Source: an uncultured Pelagibacteraceae bacterium (GTDB lineage Bacteria > Pseudomonadota > Alphaproteobacteria > Pelagibacterales > Pelagibacteraceae). From it: a stretch of 64,000 nt of DNA. The stretch is taken from positions 1 to 64,000 of the forward strand of contig CACGSX010000002.1 in assembly GCA_902575835.1 (NCBI GenBank), in the 5' to 3' direction. The notes under the pieces were generated by a model that had not been told where the DNA came from, did no database searches, and saw nothing but the letters and a program-made list of their open reading frames with translations. The position numbers were made by a program, and so were the translations under genes. This document shows, piece after piece, positions 26,763-36,669 of this stretch; position 1 is the first letter of the stretch; the number at the start of each line of letters is the position of its first letter.

Positions 26763-27192
26763 TAATTATTTTTTTTAAAACATTATCAAAACTAACAACC
26801 TCATTTGCTTTTGATGCAGAAAATGCTTGGTAAATTCTTTTCTTTTGAACTGAGAAAATTTCGTTAAATAATTTTTCTCCTTCTTCTGTTAAGTAGACAT
26901 GCTTTATTCTGGTATCTATTTGATCTTTTTCGTATTTTATAGCTTTTAGATTTATTAAATCTTTCAAAACTCTATTCAAACTTTGCTTAGTAACTTTCAA
27001 CTTCCTTAAAAGATCCGATATCGTAATACCCTCATATAATGAAATTAGGTGAATAACCTTATTATGTGCGACACCTATGGAGTATTTATTTAATACATTT
27101 TTAGCATCTGAGACTGTCTCTCTGTATCCAAGAAATATTTTTTCAATATATTGTTTGAGATCCTCATCTTTTAAATATAAAAGTTTTTTCAT
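26749..27192 (-). CDS. MarR-family transcriptional regulator (PetP-like)
   Basis: A 147-residue winged-helix regulator. The recognition region is ISDLLRKLKVTKQSLNRVLKDL (about 74-95), the wing has KYEKDQIDTRIKHVYLTEEGEKLF, and flanking helices would dimerise. It heads a three-gene regulatory run, MarR then OmpR-type regulator then sensor kinase. An imperfect inverted repeat lies 6 bases before its start (27198-27214), a possible operator. The ligand or signal is unknown. Confidence 0.88.
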   Translation of the reverse strand: MKKLLYLKDEDLKQYIEKIFLGYRETVSDAKNVLNKYSIGVAHNKVIHLISLYEGITISDLLRKLKVTKQSLNRVLKDLINLKAIKYEKDQIDTRIKHVYLTEEGEKLFNEIFSVQKKRIYQAFSASKANEVVSFDNVLKKIINGKI

Positions 27193-27197
27193 ATTGG

Positions 27198-27214
27198 TAA
27201 GTTATATTGACTTA
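27198..27214. promoter_or_regulatory. Inverted repeat between marR-type gene and ilvE
   Basis: TAAGT and ACTTA flank a 7-base centre (TATATTG) in the 59-base divergent gap. The right arm overlaps a TTGACT that could be a -35 box for ilvE (27207-27212). MarR proteins bind such repeats and repress their own genes. The arms are short and AT-rich, so chance is possible. Confidence 0.3.
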
Positions 27215-27251
27215 TTATATATACAAATATATTTTTTTATAAAATTAAATA

Positions 27252-28133
27252 ATGATACCTTTCGATAAACGATCAGGAAAAATTTGGTACAATAATGAGC
27301 TTGTTGAATGGCAAGATGCAAAATGCCATGTAATCAGTCATGGACTTCATTATGCAAGTTTAGTTTTTGAAGGTGAAAGAGTATACGACGGAGAAATATT
27401 TAAGCTAGAAGAGCATACAGACAGATTATTTTATTCTGCAAAAAGACTAGATATTAATATTCCTTATACAAAGGATGAAATAAATGAAGCTTCTAAAAAA
27501 ATTGTAGCGGTTCAAAATATTCAAAATGGTTATGTTAGACCATTTGCGTGGAGAGGAAGTGAGATGATGGGTGTATCTGCACAGAAAACTTCCATTAATG
27601 TAGCAATAGCGACGTGGGAATGGCCTGCGTATTTTGATCCAAAATTAAAAGCTGAAGGAATAAGATTAAATATTTCTAAATGGCGAAGACCGGCTCCAAA
27701 TACTATTCCATGGGATGCAAAAGCAGCTGGATTATATATGATTTGCACACTTTCAAAACACGAAGCTGAACAACAAGGGTATTCTGAATCATTAATGCTA
27801 GATTTTGAAGGTAATGTTGCAGAAGGAACAAGTGCAAATATTTTTTTTAAAGATAAAAATCATGAATTACATACACCAATACCAGATTCCTTTTTAAATG
27901 GTATTACAAGACAAGCTGTAATTGAATTAGCCAAATCAAAAAATATTAAAGTTCATGAAAGAAAAATTTCTCCAGATGAACTAGGTAATTTTGATGGATG
28001 TTTCTTAACTGGCACAGCAGCTGAAATAACACCAGTTGCAAGTATAGCAGATCACAAATACAAAATTTGCGATGTTATATTAGGATTATCAAAAAGCTTT
28101 GATCAGTTAGTTAGACAAAAAAAAGCTGCTTAA
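27252..28133 (+). CDS. ilvE: Branched-chain amino acid aminotransferase
   Basis: PLP enzyme of fold type IV for the last step of Ile, Leu and Val synthesis, 293 residues. Landmarks are SHGLHYASLVFEG (near 36-48), YVRPFAWRG, the region WDAKAAGLYMICTLSKHEA with the PLP lysine, DFEGNVAEGTSANIFF, and FLTGTAAEITPV near the end. It diverges from the MarR-type gene and its stop shares TTAA with pgsA. Confidence 0.96.
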   Translation: MIPFDKRSGKIWYNNELVEWQDAKCHVISHGLHYASLVFEGERVYDGEIFKLEEHTDRLFYSAKRLDINIPYTKDEINEASKKIVAVQNIQNGYVRPFAWRGSEMMGVSAQKTSINVAIATWEWPAYFDPKLKAEGIRLNISKWRRPAPNTIPWDAKAAGLYMICTLSKHEAEQQGYSESLMLDFEGNVAEGTSANIFFKDKNHELHTPIPDSFLNGITRQAVIELAKSKNIKVHERKISPDELGNFDGCFLTGTAAEITPVASIADHKYKICDVILGLSKSFDQLVRQKKAA

Positions 28134-28714
28134 TCTTTATTATCTTCAGATATTGCATGGTCTATTCCTTTTCTAAGATAATCATATCCAGTATAAAGTG
28201 TTAAAAAAGCGGATAGCCATAAAATAATTATGCCTATTGTTTGAGCATTATAATCTTGAAAATTTATTAATTTATTTCCTGTTTCCCCAGTCAGAAGTAT
28301 TGCTATCGAAAACATCTGCAAGAATGTTTTAAGTTTTGCTAAATTAGAAACTGGAAGCTTTATTTTTCCTTTCGCTAGAAATTCTCTTAAACCTGAAATT
28401 AGTATTTCCCTTGTAAGAATTATAATAGCTGCAATAACTTCATAATTTTTTATTGTTTGGTCCATTACTAACAAAATTAACGCAGTTGCAACAATAATTT
28501 TATCTGCAATAGGATCTAAAAGTTCACCAAGTTTAGACTCTTCTTTAAACATCCTTGCCAAAAGGCCGTCTAAAAAATCTGTAAATGAGGCAATTAAAAA
28601 AAGAGCAAATGGTATAACGTCTCCATAAAATCCAGGAAGGTAGAATGTAAAAACAAATATTGGAACAATTATTATTCGTCCAATTGTTAAATAATTAGGT
28701 ATTTTAAATTTCAT
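28130..28714 (-). CDS. pgsA: CDP-diacylglycerol-glycerol-3-phosphate 3-phosphatidyltransferase
   Basis: Commits CDP-diacylglycerol to phosphatidylglycerol. It has 194 residues and several membrane helices. The CDP-alcohol phosphotransferase motif D-x2-D-G-x2-A-R-x8-G-x3-D-x3-D is complete, beginning DFLDGLLAR at about residue 45. It overlaps the uvrC stop by 4 bases; uvrC-pgsA is a widely kept order. Confidence 0.95.
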   Translation of the reverse strand: MKFKIPNYLTIGRIIIVPIFVFTFYLPGFYGDVIPFALFLIASFTDFLDGLLARMFKEESKLGELLDPIADKIIVATALILLVMDQTIKNYEVIAAIIILTREILISGLREFLAKGKIKLPVSNLAKLKTFLQMFSIAILLTGETGNKLINFQDYNAQTIGIIILWLSAFLTLYTGYDYLRKGIDHAISEDNKD

Positions 28715-30546
28715 TCGTGAAAGAAGTTATATATTTTTTTTGCAACTTTTTCCTCAACTCCATCAACTGATTTTATTTCATCTAAACTAGCCGATTCCAC
28801 AGCTCTAGCTGAACCAAAATGATTTAATAATGCCCTTTTTCTGATAGACCCAATACCATCAATTTGATCTAATAATGACTTGCTTATACCTTTTTTTCTC
28901 TTTGCTCTGTGAGCACTTATAGCAAATCTATGAGACTCATCTCTTAATCTTTGTAAAAAGAATAATGTTGGATCATTTTTCTCAAATTTGAACTCTTTTC
29001 CATTATGAAAAAATGTTTCATTTCCACTATTTCTCATCTTACCCTTTGCTATTGCAACAATAGGAATTTCATGTAGACCTAGCTCATTCATCGCTTCTCT
29101 GGCAACGGAATATTGACCTTTCCCTCCGTCAATTAATACTAAATCGGGGAAAGTTAGATAATTATCTTTTTCTTGAACCGCCCTTTTAAATCTTCTGTTA
29201 AGAACTTCCTTCATCATTCCATAATCATCTTGTGCATTTTTTTGAATTTTTATATTGAATTTTCTATACCTTTTTTTAACAAACCCTTCATCGCCATAAG
29301 TAATTAAAGCGCCCACACTATTCGTGCCTTGAATATGGCTATTATCGTAAACCTCGACTAAGTTAATATTAGTTTCAAGATTGAATTTTTTTGATACTGC
29401 ATCAAAAAGATCTCTATTATTCTGACTCTCGTAAAGTTTTCTATTTAAACTATCTTTTGCATTATTTATTGCTTGATTAATAACTTTTAGTTTTGTCCCT
29501 TTTTTTGCAATAGTAATTGTGATTTGTTTACCTTCTTTTTGTGTAAGTGTTTTTTCAATTAATTCTTTTTCTTTAATTTCATTTGATAAAATTATTGAAG
29601 AAGGCACACTTTTATTTTCATAAAATTGAGAGACAAAAGAATTAATAATATCACTTAGATTTTCTTCTTGATCATGCTTTGGAAAAAAAGCTTGATTACC
29701 CCAATTTTGTTTTGACCTATAGAAAAAAACCTGAATACAGGTTTTTCCAGACTCTTTGTATCCTGCAATAACATCTGCTTCGACTAAATTTGCTTCATTA
29801 ATTCTTTGAGAAGATTGGATAATATTTAATGATTTAATTCGATCTCTTAATATTGCTGCTTTTTCAAAGTCTAAATCTTCACTAGCTTTTTCCATTTGAT
29901 TAGATAAGCTTTTCTGAATTTTTCTTGATTTACCTGACACAAACTCAATTGCATCATCAACAGTTTGTTTATAATCACTCTCAGTTACGTAACCAACACA
30001 TGGACCTGAGCACCTTTTAATTTGATAAAGTATGCAGGGTCTTTCTCTATTTTTAAAAACAGTATCATCACAAATTCTAAGATGAAATATTTTTTGGATC
30101 ATTTTTATTGTCCAATTTGCAGATCCAGCTGATGCAAATGGTCCAAAATAAAATCCTTCTTTGCCTTTCTTCCCTCTGTGTCTTTTGATTTGTGGCCATT
30201 TATCTTTGTCGCCTATAAAAATAAAAGGAAAGGATTTGTCATCTCTTAGTAAAATATTAAATTTTGGTTTAAACTTTTTAATTAAATTTGCCTCTAAAAG
30301 TAAAGCCTCACTTTCATTTGAGGTAGTAGTAATTTCAAGCCTTTTTGTTTGAGAGAGCATTCTCTCAGTCCTAATGATATGATTTTTCTCTGAAACATAA
30401 CTTTTAAGTCTATTTGGAAGGTTTTTTGCTTTGCCTACATAAAGAATTTCTCCTTTTGAATTTAGCATTCTATAAACACCTGGCAGCTTAGGAACCAAGG
30501 GCAATTCTTTTTTAATTACTTCTTTACCTATATCAGAGCTGATCAT
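28711..30546 (-). CDS. uvrC: Excinuclease ABC subunit C
   Basis: Makes both incisions in nucleotide excision repair. I use ATG 30546 (611 residues) because the in-frame start at 30576 lies deeper inside folB. The GIY-YIG nuclease domain begins [19 protein letters not shown] (about 23-41). The UVR motif around residue 205-235 pairs with UvrB, the RNase H-like domain has [17 protein letters not shown] and [10 protein letters not shown], and the C-terminal helix-hairpin-helix pair ends the protein. It overlaps folB by 14 bases and pgsA by 4. Confidence 0.97.
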   Translation of the reverse strand: MISSDIGKEVIKKELPLVPKLPGVYRMLNSKGEILYVGKAKNLPNRLKSYVSEKNHIIRTERMLSQTKRLEITTTSNESEALLLEANLIKKFKPKFNILLRDDKSFPFIFIGDKDKWPQIKRHRGKKGKEGFYFGPFASAGSANWTIKMIQKIFHLRICDDTVFKNRERPCILYQIKRCSGPCVGYVTESDYKQTVDDAIEFVSGKSRKIQKSLSNQMEKASEDLDFEKAAILRDRIKSLNIIQSSQRINEANLVEADVIAGYKESGKTCIQVFFYRSKQNWGNQAFFPKHDQEENLSDIINSFVSQFYENKSVPSSIILSNEIKEKELIEKTLTQKEGKQITITIAKKGTKLKVINQAINNAKDSLNRKLYESQNNRDLFDAVSKKFNLETNINLVEVYDNSHIQGTNSVGALITYGDEGFVKKRYRKFNIKIQKNAQDDYGMMKEVLNRRFKRAVQEKDNYLTFPDLVLIDGGKGQYSVAREAMNELGLHEIPIVAIAKGKMRNSGNETFFHNGKEFKFEKNDPTLFFLQRLRDESHRFAISAHRAKRKKGISKSLLDQIDGIGSIRKRALLNHFGSARAVESASLDEIKSVDGVEEKVAKKIYNFFHE

Positions 30547-30958
30547 GGCTTCTTTTTTTAGAAATTTGGATCCCAACTGAGCTGCAATCCTTCATTATTT
30601 CTAATTTTTCGATTTGAAGAGTGATTTTATCTATTCTTTTATCTTTGAATAGCTCATCAAAAACATCTTCTGCCAATGTCTCAAGAAAATTGTAATGTTT
30701 ATTTTTTACTAATTTTTTTATTAATTTTACAATTTTAGCATAATTCACTATCGATTTAATATCTTTGTCATTTGATGGCTGTTTATCTTGATAATTTACT
30801 TCTAAATTAAATTTTACTTTTTGAGGCTTTTCTTTTTCAAAATCAAAATAACCAAGTTTTAATCCCAGTATTAATTCTTTTATTAAAACTTTTTTTTCGT
30901 AATTGAATAAGCTCTTTGTTTTATTTATTTTAACAATCTTTAAGTTATTTTTTTTCAT
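30533..30958 (-). CDS. folB: Dihydroneopterin aldolase (FolB family)
   Basis: Folate-pathway aldolase/epimerase of 141 residues when started at ATG 30958, where it forms TAATG with the stop of the upstream hydrolase gene. A longer frame to 31048 would overlap that gene by 91 bases and is unlikely. Features include [18 protein letters not shown] at the start of the fold, [11 protein letters not shown], and [15 protein letters not shown]. The next-but-one gene upstream is a pteridine reductase-like SDR, which supports a role in pterin metabolism. Confidence 0.83.
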   Translation of the reverse strand: MKKNNLKIVKINKTKSLFNYEKKVLIKELILGLKLGYFDFEKEKPQKVKFNLEVNYQDKQPSNDKDIKSIVNYAKIVKLIKKLVKNKHYNFLETLAEDVFDELFKDKRIDKITLQIEKLEIMKDCSSVGIQISKKRSHDQL

Positions 30959-32094
30959 TATAATAAATTTTCTTTGAAGAAATTTATGAATTGAGGCATA
31001 TACACATCCTGATTTTGTCCTCCTATTGTAACTCCCTTTGATAAACATTTTTCTTTCTTCATTATTTTAAAAGCTTGTTTCCATGTTTTTCTGGGTTCAA
31101 TTTGAGCTGCATCATAAAATTCTTCTAGAGATTTATAAAGTTTATGTTTATTTATCATCCACTTACCCCAAGTAGGATTAGTTGCATAACCTTTATCATC
31201 AATGAAAAAATCTGGACACTTTCCAGTTGTCATTGCACCTCTTACCTTAAATGGTTTTTTACCCATATGAAATTCATGGTACCATCCTTCTTTTATATCA
31301 ATTTCTATTTGATTGGGTTTAGCTTTAATTCTTTTAATATGTTCTACACATGGTTCCGCTAAAGTATAATCATCAGCGCCACCATGAACATATAATAATT
31401 TTGTATTAGTTGTTAGTTCTGGATTTGCAAATAAACCAGCCGAGTGGCATTCGGCAGCCTCAGGTAATATTGCATCAAAACCTTCGGTCCCACCTAAAAA
31501 TAAAGATGTAAATTTTTTATCTGCCATATAAAGACTATTAGTTCCTCCTCTAGAATGCCCAGTTGTTCCAAATTTTCCGTTGGACCTTGGGTGAGACTTA
31601 AGTAATTTTAAAGCTAAAATTCCATCAATTGCACCATTAATTAATGGCACCTTTGATTGATCTCTCCATGTGTCTTTTGCCCCCCTAGGACAGAAATTAT
31701 CTATGAACATAACTCCTATTCCTTCTTCTAAAAGTTTTTTGTGCGCATGATAAGTAAAGTCATTCCAAATATAATTTCCTGGACCACCACTGCTGTGTGT
31801 CCATATAACAATAGGTACTTTTGAATCTCCTTTTGGAAGCTGAAGATATCCTGTTATTTCAATCGGATTTTCTTTGTGACCACCAATAATTACAGTCCTT
31901 TGATCAAATCCAGTATAAGACTGATATTTAATTAATTCTCCACCTTTATAATATTTATTTTTAGAAACCCAATTAAGCATTGATTTGCTTTTTTTACATT
32001 CTACTTTTGAATCTAGGCTTAATTTTTTTGTAGAATGTGAATAAGCCATAGTTGTGAAAAGTACAAAAATTATTAGCAGAATTAATTTTTTCAT
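30958..32094 (-). CDS. Exported dienelactone-hydrolase-like alpha/beta hydrolase
   Basis: A 378-residue protein with a signal peptide (1-19, ending AYSHS). The nucleophile elbow is GHSRGG (about 180-185), the acid is probably in HGGADDYT, and a histidine in GWYHEFH could complete the triad, giving a dienelactone hydrolase-like order. The substrate is unknown; its placement between an SDR and folB does not obviously explain it. Two conserved-looking tryptophan-rich stretches lie near the C-terminus. Co-translation with folB through TAATG is evident. Confidence 0.78.
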   Translation of the reverse strand: MKKLILLIIFVLFTTMAYSHSTKKLSLDSKVECKKSKSMLNWVSKNKYYKGGELIKYQSYTGFDQRTVIIGGHKENPIEITGYLQLPKGDSKVPIVIWTHSSGGPGNYIWNDFTYHAHKKLLEEGIGVMFIDNFCPRGAKDTWRDQSKVPLINGAIDGILALKLLKSHPRSNGKFGTTGHSRGGTNSLYMADKKFTSLFLGGTEGFDAILPEAAECHSAGLFANPELTTNTKLLYVHGGADDYTLAEPCVEHIKRIKAKPNQIEIDIKEGWYHEFHMGKKPFKVRGAMTTGKCPDFFIDDKGYATNPTWGKWMINKHKLYKSLEEFYDAAQIEPRKTWKQAFKIMKKEKCLSKGVTIGGQNQDVYMPQFINFFKENLL

Positions 32095-32846
32095 TCTTTT
32101 CCTCCAGCAACATCTGGTGTTTGCCAGTTTAAGTTTTGGCCACTATCAATTGCTAAAACTTGACCAGTAATAGATCTATTTTTAATAAAAAAGTCAACTG
32201 CATTGCAGATTTCTTGTACATTTGTCTGTCTTTTAAGAGGTGTCGCTATGTATTGCTTTTTAAAGTGCTTGTCAGACTGTCTTTTATTTTTAATAGTTGG
32301 ACCCGGAGCAATTCCATTCACTCTAATATTTGGGGCAAGACTCATGGCACTAGTTTTGGTTAAAGTGTAAAGACCAGTTTTACTTAATGTATATGAAAAA
32401 AAATATGGTGTTAATTTAAATACCCTTTGATCAATTATATTAATAATATTATTGTTTTTGCCTCTAGCATTTTTAGCAAAACCCTTTGATAATAAAGCTG
32501 GCGCTTTTAAATTAGCTTTTAAATGGCTTTCCCAACTTTTTGTTGTAAAGTTCTCAAGCTTGTCGTTTTCAAATAATGAGGCATTATTTATTAAACAATC
32601 AAAATATTTCAATTTTGTTTTTGAAAACTTTAACATTTTCTCAATCTCATTTTCTTTAGTTAAATCTGCTTTTACCAAATAAATTTTTGTACCACTTTTA
32701 TTTAAATCTTTTTCAAGCTTCTCAGCCATGGATTTAGATTTGTTATAATGGATAACAATTTCAATATTAGGTCCAGATAATTTTTTAGCTATCGCAGCCC
32801 CCATTCGAGTTGCTGCTCCAGTAATTATTATCTTCCGTGCTTCCAT
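32091..32846 (-). CDS. Short-chain dehydrogenase, pteridine reductase (FolM/PTR1)-like
   Basis: NADPH-dependent SDR, 251 residues. The cofactor motif is TGAATRMG (9-16), which fits the TGx3RxG form specific to pteridine reductases rather than the usual TGxxxGx[10 protein letters not shown] and the catalytic YTLSKTGLY (Tyr and Lys) follow. Such enzymes reduce dihydromonapterin or dihydrofolate. Proximity to folB supports a folate or monapterin role; inference. It overlaps uvrB by 19 bases and the hydrolase by 4. Confidence 0.83.
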   Translation of the reverse strand: MEARKIIITGAATRMGAAIAKKLSGPNIEIVIHYNKSKSMAEKLEKDLNKSGTKIYLVKADLTKENEIEKMLKFSKTKLKYFDCLINNASLFENDKLENFTTKSWESHLKANLKAPALLSKGFAKNARGKNNNIINIIDQRVFKLTPYFFSYTLSKTGLYTLTKTSAMSLAPNIRVNGIAPGPTIKNKRQSDKHFKKQYIATPLKRQTNVQEICNAVDFFIKNRSITGQVLAIDSGQNLNWQTPDVAGGKE

Positions 32847-35002
32847 TTTTTATCTCTTTTTTTTGTAACTCTTGTTCCTGGCATACCTAATGTGGATCTA
32901 CCTTTAGGATAAATTTTATTTTTAACATCGTACTGTCTAATTTTGGGGTTTAAAGTAATTTCTAATTCAGTACTTTGAAGTTTTCTCATCTCATCTCTAA
33001 TTTTAGCAGCTTCCTCAAATTCCAGATTAGATGCAGCTTCTTTCATCTTTTTGTCCAATCCTTTTAAATGTTTTTTAAGGTTACCACCAATATTGGAACC
33101 TTCGCTTATTTTGACGTAATCTTTTTCGTAAACACTTTCTAAAATATCACTTATTTCTTTTTTTACAGATTTAGCATCGATTTTATTTTTCTTATTGTAC
33201 TCTAATTGAATCTTTCTTCTTCTCTCAGTTTCTTTAATTGCTTTCTTTATACTTTTTGTTTCTTTATCGGCATAAAGAATAACTTTTCCATCTACGTTTC
33301 TTGCGGCTCTTCCTATAGTTTGAATTAGTGAAGTTTCTGATCGTAAAAATCCTTCTTTATCAGCATCTAGTATTCCAACTAATGCACATTCTGGAATATC
33401 TAAACCTTCTCTTAATAAATTTATTCCAACAAGAACATCAAATACACCCATTCTCAGATCTCTCATAATCTCTATTCTCTCAAGTGTATCTATATCAGAA
33501 TGAAGGTATCTTACTTTTATCCCATTTTCATGAAGATACTCAGTTAAATCCTCTGCCATTTTTTTTGTAAGTGTTGTAACCAAAACTCTATAATTATTTT
33601 CAACTACTTTTTTGCATTCATGCATAAGATCGTCTACTTGATTTTTTGCTGGTCTAATCTCAACTGGTGGATCTATTAATCCTGTAGGTCTTATTACTTG
33701 ATCAATAAACTTGCCTTTAGTTTGTTCTAACTCCCATGGTCCAGGAGTTGCTGAAACAAATACAGTTTGTGTTCTCATTAAATCCCACTCTTCAAATTTT
33801 AAAGGTCTATTATCCATGCAAGATGGCAATCTAAAACCGTACTCAGCCAATGTGCTTTTTCGAGATCTATCTCCCTTAAACATCCCGTTAAGTTGAGGAA
33901 CTGTAACATGAGATTCATCAACAAAAACTAATGTGTTATCAGGAAAATATTCAAAAAGGGTAGGTGGCGGCTCTCCTGGTTTTCTACCTGATAAAAATCT
34001 TGAGTAATTTTCAATTCCTGCACAAGATCCAGTTGCCTCAATCATTTCTAAATCAAATTTAGTTCTTTCCTCTAATCGTTGCGCTTCTAATAACTTGTTA
34101 TCTGCTTTGTGTTTTTTTAAAGTCTCCTCTAATTCTTTTCTTATTTTTATAATTGCTTGTTCTACAGTTGGTTTAGGAGTGATGTAATGAGAATTAGCAT
34201 AAACTTTTATAAGACTAAGGTCTCTAACCTGATCTCCTGTCAAAGGATCAAATTCCTCAATCTTCTCTAGTTTGTCACCAAATAAACTTAGTCTCCATGC
34301 TCTATCCTCTAGATGAGATGGAAATATTTCTAAATATTCTCCCCTTGCCCTAAATGTTCCTCTAAAAAAATTTTGATCATTTCTCTTATACTGAAGAGCA
34401 ACAAGAGATTTTATTATTTGTTCTCTATTATATTCATAGTTTTTCTGAAGAGTTAAAGTCATTTTGCTGTAAGCTTCAACTGATCCCAAACCATAAATAC
34501 AAGAAACACTTGCAACTATTAAAACATCGTCTCTTTCAAGAAGAGATCTTGTTGCCGAGTGTCTCATTCTATCAATCTGCTCGTTTATAGAAGCTTCTTT
34601 TTCAATGTAAGTATCTGATCTTGGTACGTAAGCCTCTGGAGTGTAATAATCATAGTAAGATACAAAATACTCAACAGCATTATCTGGAAAAAAAGTTTTC
34701 ATCTCACCGTAAAGTTGAGCTGCCAAAGTTTTATTTGGTGCCAATATTAACGCTGGTCTATTCGTAGCTTCTATAACTTTTGCCATTGTAAAAGTTTTTC
34801 CAGATCCAGTTACTCCTAATAATACTTGATTAAACTCATTTTTTTTAGCTCCTTGAACAAGCCTTTTAATTGCATCTGGCTGGTCACCAGCTGGGGTAAA
34901 ATCTGACTTTATTTTGAATTTTTTTCCACCTTCGAGTTTTCCACCGATTTTTGGGTTTTTACTCTGAATGTCTGTAATTAGGTCTTGATATGTATTCTCC
35001 AT
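32828..35002 (-). CDS. uvrB: Excinuclease ABC subunit B
   Basis: Damage-verifying helicase-like subunit of excision repair, 724 residues. Walker A is [14 protein letters not shown] (about 64-77), the beta-hairpin region is [20 protein letters not shown], then [48 protein letters not shown], and a UVR domain near 650-690. A basic tail with [12 protein letters not shown] ends it. It heads the run uvrB-SDR-hydrolase-folB-uvrC-pgsA and diverges from aspC across 36 bases. Confidence 0.98.
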   Translation of the reverse strand: MENTYQDLITDIQSKNPKIGGKLEGGKKFKIKSDFTPAGDQPDAIKRLVQGAKKNEFNQVLLGVTGSGKTFTMAKVIEATNRPALILAPNKTLAAQLYGEMKTFFPDNAVEYFVSYYDYYTPEAYVPRSDTYIEKEASINEQIDRMRHSATRSLLERDDVLIVASVSCIYGLGSVEAYSKMTLTLQKNYEYNREQIIKSLVALQYKRNDQNFFRGTFRARGEYLEIFPSHLEDRAWRLSLFGDKLEKIEEFDPLTGDQVRDLSLIKVYANSHYITPKPTVEQAIIKIRKELEETLKKHKADNKLLEAQRLEERTKFDLEMIEATGSCAGIENYSRFLSGRKPGEPPPTLFEYFPDNTLVFVDESHVTVPQLNGMFKGDRSRKSTLAEYGFRLPSCMDNRPLKFEEWDLMRTQTVFVSATPGPWELEQTKGKFIDQVIRPTGLIDPPVEIRPAKNQVDDLMHECKKVVENNYRVLVTTLTKKMAEDLTEYLHENGIKVRYLHSDIDTLERIEIMRDLRMGVFDVLVGINLLREGLDIPECALVGILDADKEGFLRSETSLIQTIGRAARNVDGKVILYADKETKSIKKAIKETERRRKIQLEYNKKNKIDAKSVKKEISDILESVYEKDYVKISEGSNIGGNLKKHLKGLDKKMKEAASNLEFEEAAKIRDEMRKLQSTELEITLNPKIRQYDVKNKIYPKGRSTLGMPGTRVTKKRDKKWKHGR

Positions 35003-35038
35003 ATATTAAACAACGTAATTGAATAATTTCATAATTCA

Positions 35039-36226
35039 ATGAGCATAATATCTAATAATTTAAAAAGAATTAAACCATCCCCAACTATTGCAGTTACTCA
35101 AAAGGCAAGAGAATTAAGAGCTGCAGGAAAAGATATAGTTGGACTTGGGGCAGGGGAACCAGATTTTGATACTCCTATCAATGTTAAAAATGCAGCCATT
35201 AAAGCAATAAGGGACGGAGATACAAAGTATACTGCAGTTGATGGAACTCCATCATTAAAAAAAGCAATTTTAAAAAAATTTAAAAGAGAAAATAAACTAA
35301 ATTATAAACTAGATGAAATCACAGTTGGAACTGGAGGGAAACAAGTTCTCTATAACACTTTTATGGCAACTTTAAATAAAGGAGACGAAGTTATTATTCC
35401 TGCACCATTCTGGGTTTCATATCCAGATATGGTTCTCTTAGCAGGAGGAAAACCAAAAATAGTAAAATGTGATGAAAAAGATGGATTTAAAATTACACCT
35501 GCAAAATTAAAAGCCGCAATTACAAAAAGAACGAAATGGATAATCCTTAATTCTCCATCTAATCCAACTGGATCTGGATACAGCAAATCAGAAATTCAAA
35601 AATTAGCAAAGGTTTTAATCAAAAACAAAAAAGTCCACATTTTGAGCGATGATATTTATGAGCATGTTAAATATGATAATTTTAAATTTTTTACTATTGC
35701 TCAAATTTCAAAATTAAAATCTCGAACATTAACAATGAATGGAGTGAGCAAATCTTATGCAATGACTGGTTGGAGAATTGGTTATGCAGCTGGACCAAAA
35801 GAAATAATTTCTGCAATTAGAAAAATTCAATCTCAGTCAACTTCGAATCCCTCGTCAATTAGTCAAGCAGCAGCTGTTGAAGCACTGAATGGAAAACAAG
35901 ACTTTATTAAGAAAAGAGCAAAATCATTTAAAGAAAGAAGAGATTTTGTTGTAAAAAGTTTAAACAATATTGATGGTATTAGCTGTTTAAAACCTAATGG
36001 AGCATTTTACGTATTTCCGAATTGTAAAAAACTTTTAAATAAAAGAACTAAACTTAAAAAAGATACTGATTTTGTCCAAAAGCTATTAGAAAAACAAAAT
36101 GTTGCTGCTGTCCAAGGATCAGCATTTGGTTTAGATGGATATTTTAGAATTTCATATGCGACCTCAATGGCAAAACTTAAAATAGCAATGTCTAGAATTA
36201 AAAAGTTTTGTGAGGATTTAGGATAA
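35039..36226 (+). CDS. aspC: Aspartate aminotransferase, class Ib
   Basis: PLP aminotransferase of 395 residues making aspartate from oxaloacetate and glutamate. Landmarks are GLGAGEPDFDTP (36-47), NSPSNPTGSGYS, SDDIYEHVKYD, the PLP lysine motif NGVSKSYAMTGWRIGYAAG, and the C-terminal FRISYATSM with the carboxylate-binding Arg. Some alphaproteobacterial members also use prephenate. It ends 2 bases from the convergent psiE-like gene. Confidence 0.93.
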   Translation: MSIISNNLKRIKPSPTIAVTQKARELRAAGKDIVGLGAGEPDFDTPINVKNAAIKAIRDGDTKYTAVDGTPSLKKAILKKFKRENKLNYKLDEITVGTGGKQVLYNTFMATLNKGDEVIIPAPFWVSYPDMVLLAGGKPKIVKCDEKDGFKITPAKLKAAITKRTKWIILNSPSNPTGSGYSKSEIQKLAKVLIKNKKVHILSDDIYEHVKYDNFKFFTIAQISKLKSRTLTMNGVSKSYAMTGWRIGYAAGPKEIISAIRKIQSQSTSNPSSISQAAAVEALNGKQDFIKKRAKSFKERRDFVVKSLNNIDGISCLKPNGAFYVFPNCKKLLNKRTKLKKDTDFVQKLLEKQNVAAVQGSAFGLDGYFRISYATSMAKLKIAMSRIKKFCEDLG

Positions 36227-36228
36227 AC

Positions 36229-36603
36229 CTATTTTTTTTTATTTAGTCCAATTAGTGAAGAATTTCTAAATCTTAAAATTACAATTGCTAAAGCAATTAA
36301 AACAATCGCACCTGCTTCATATAGTAATATCTCTGGATTTAGAGATTTTCCTTGTAAAATAATAAATCTAGCAAGTGCAGTTATAGCAATAAATAACGGC
36401 AGTGTAATTTGAATTGATTGGCTTTCCCAAAATACTCTAACCATTGCAAGCACTTCAAGATATAAAAAAAGTAAAAGGAGATCGGCTAAAGTAACTCTTT
36501 GCACGAGTATCATCTGGTACATTTCTTGCCCAAAAGCAATAACTGTACTAACTAAAATGATTACTAATGCTACAAGCTGGATTTGCTTTACAATGTTTTC
36601 CAT
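36229..36603 (-). CDS. PsiE-family phosphate-starvation-type membrane protein
   Basis: A 124-residue membrane protein with four hydrophobic helices (about 10-28, 36-58, 66-85 and 92-112). It resembles the PsiE/DUF2495-type group in LLLFLYLEVLAMVRVF followed by ITALARFIIL and a short basic C-terminus. Function is unknown beyond the name; phosphate control is not evident from the sequence here. It stands alone on its strand between aspC and the next minus-strand gene, 66 bases away. Confidence 0.68.
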   Translation of the reverse strand: MENIVKQIQLVALVIILVSTVIAFGQEMYQMILVQRVTLADLLLLFLYLEVLAMVRVFWESQSIQITLPLFIAITALARFIILQGKSLNPEILLYEAGAIVLIALAIVILRFRNSSLIGLNKKK

Positions 36604-36669
36604 TTACACTCTTTTATAATTTAAAATAACTTTTTATTCTATACTGAAATAGCTTGTAAATTATTGATA

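Noticed and set aside
30959-31048. Upstream extension of folB
   Set aside because: It overlaps the hydrolase gene by about 90 bases, and the ATG at 30958 forms a normal TAATG junction.
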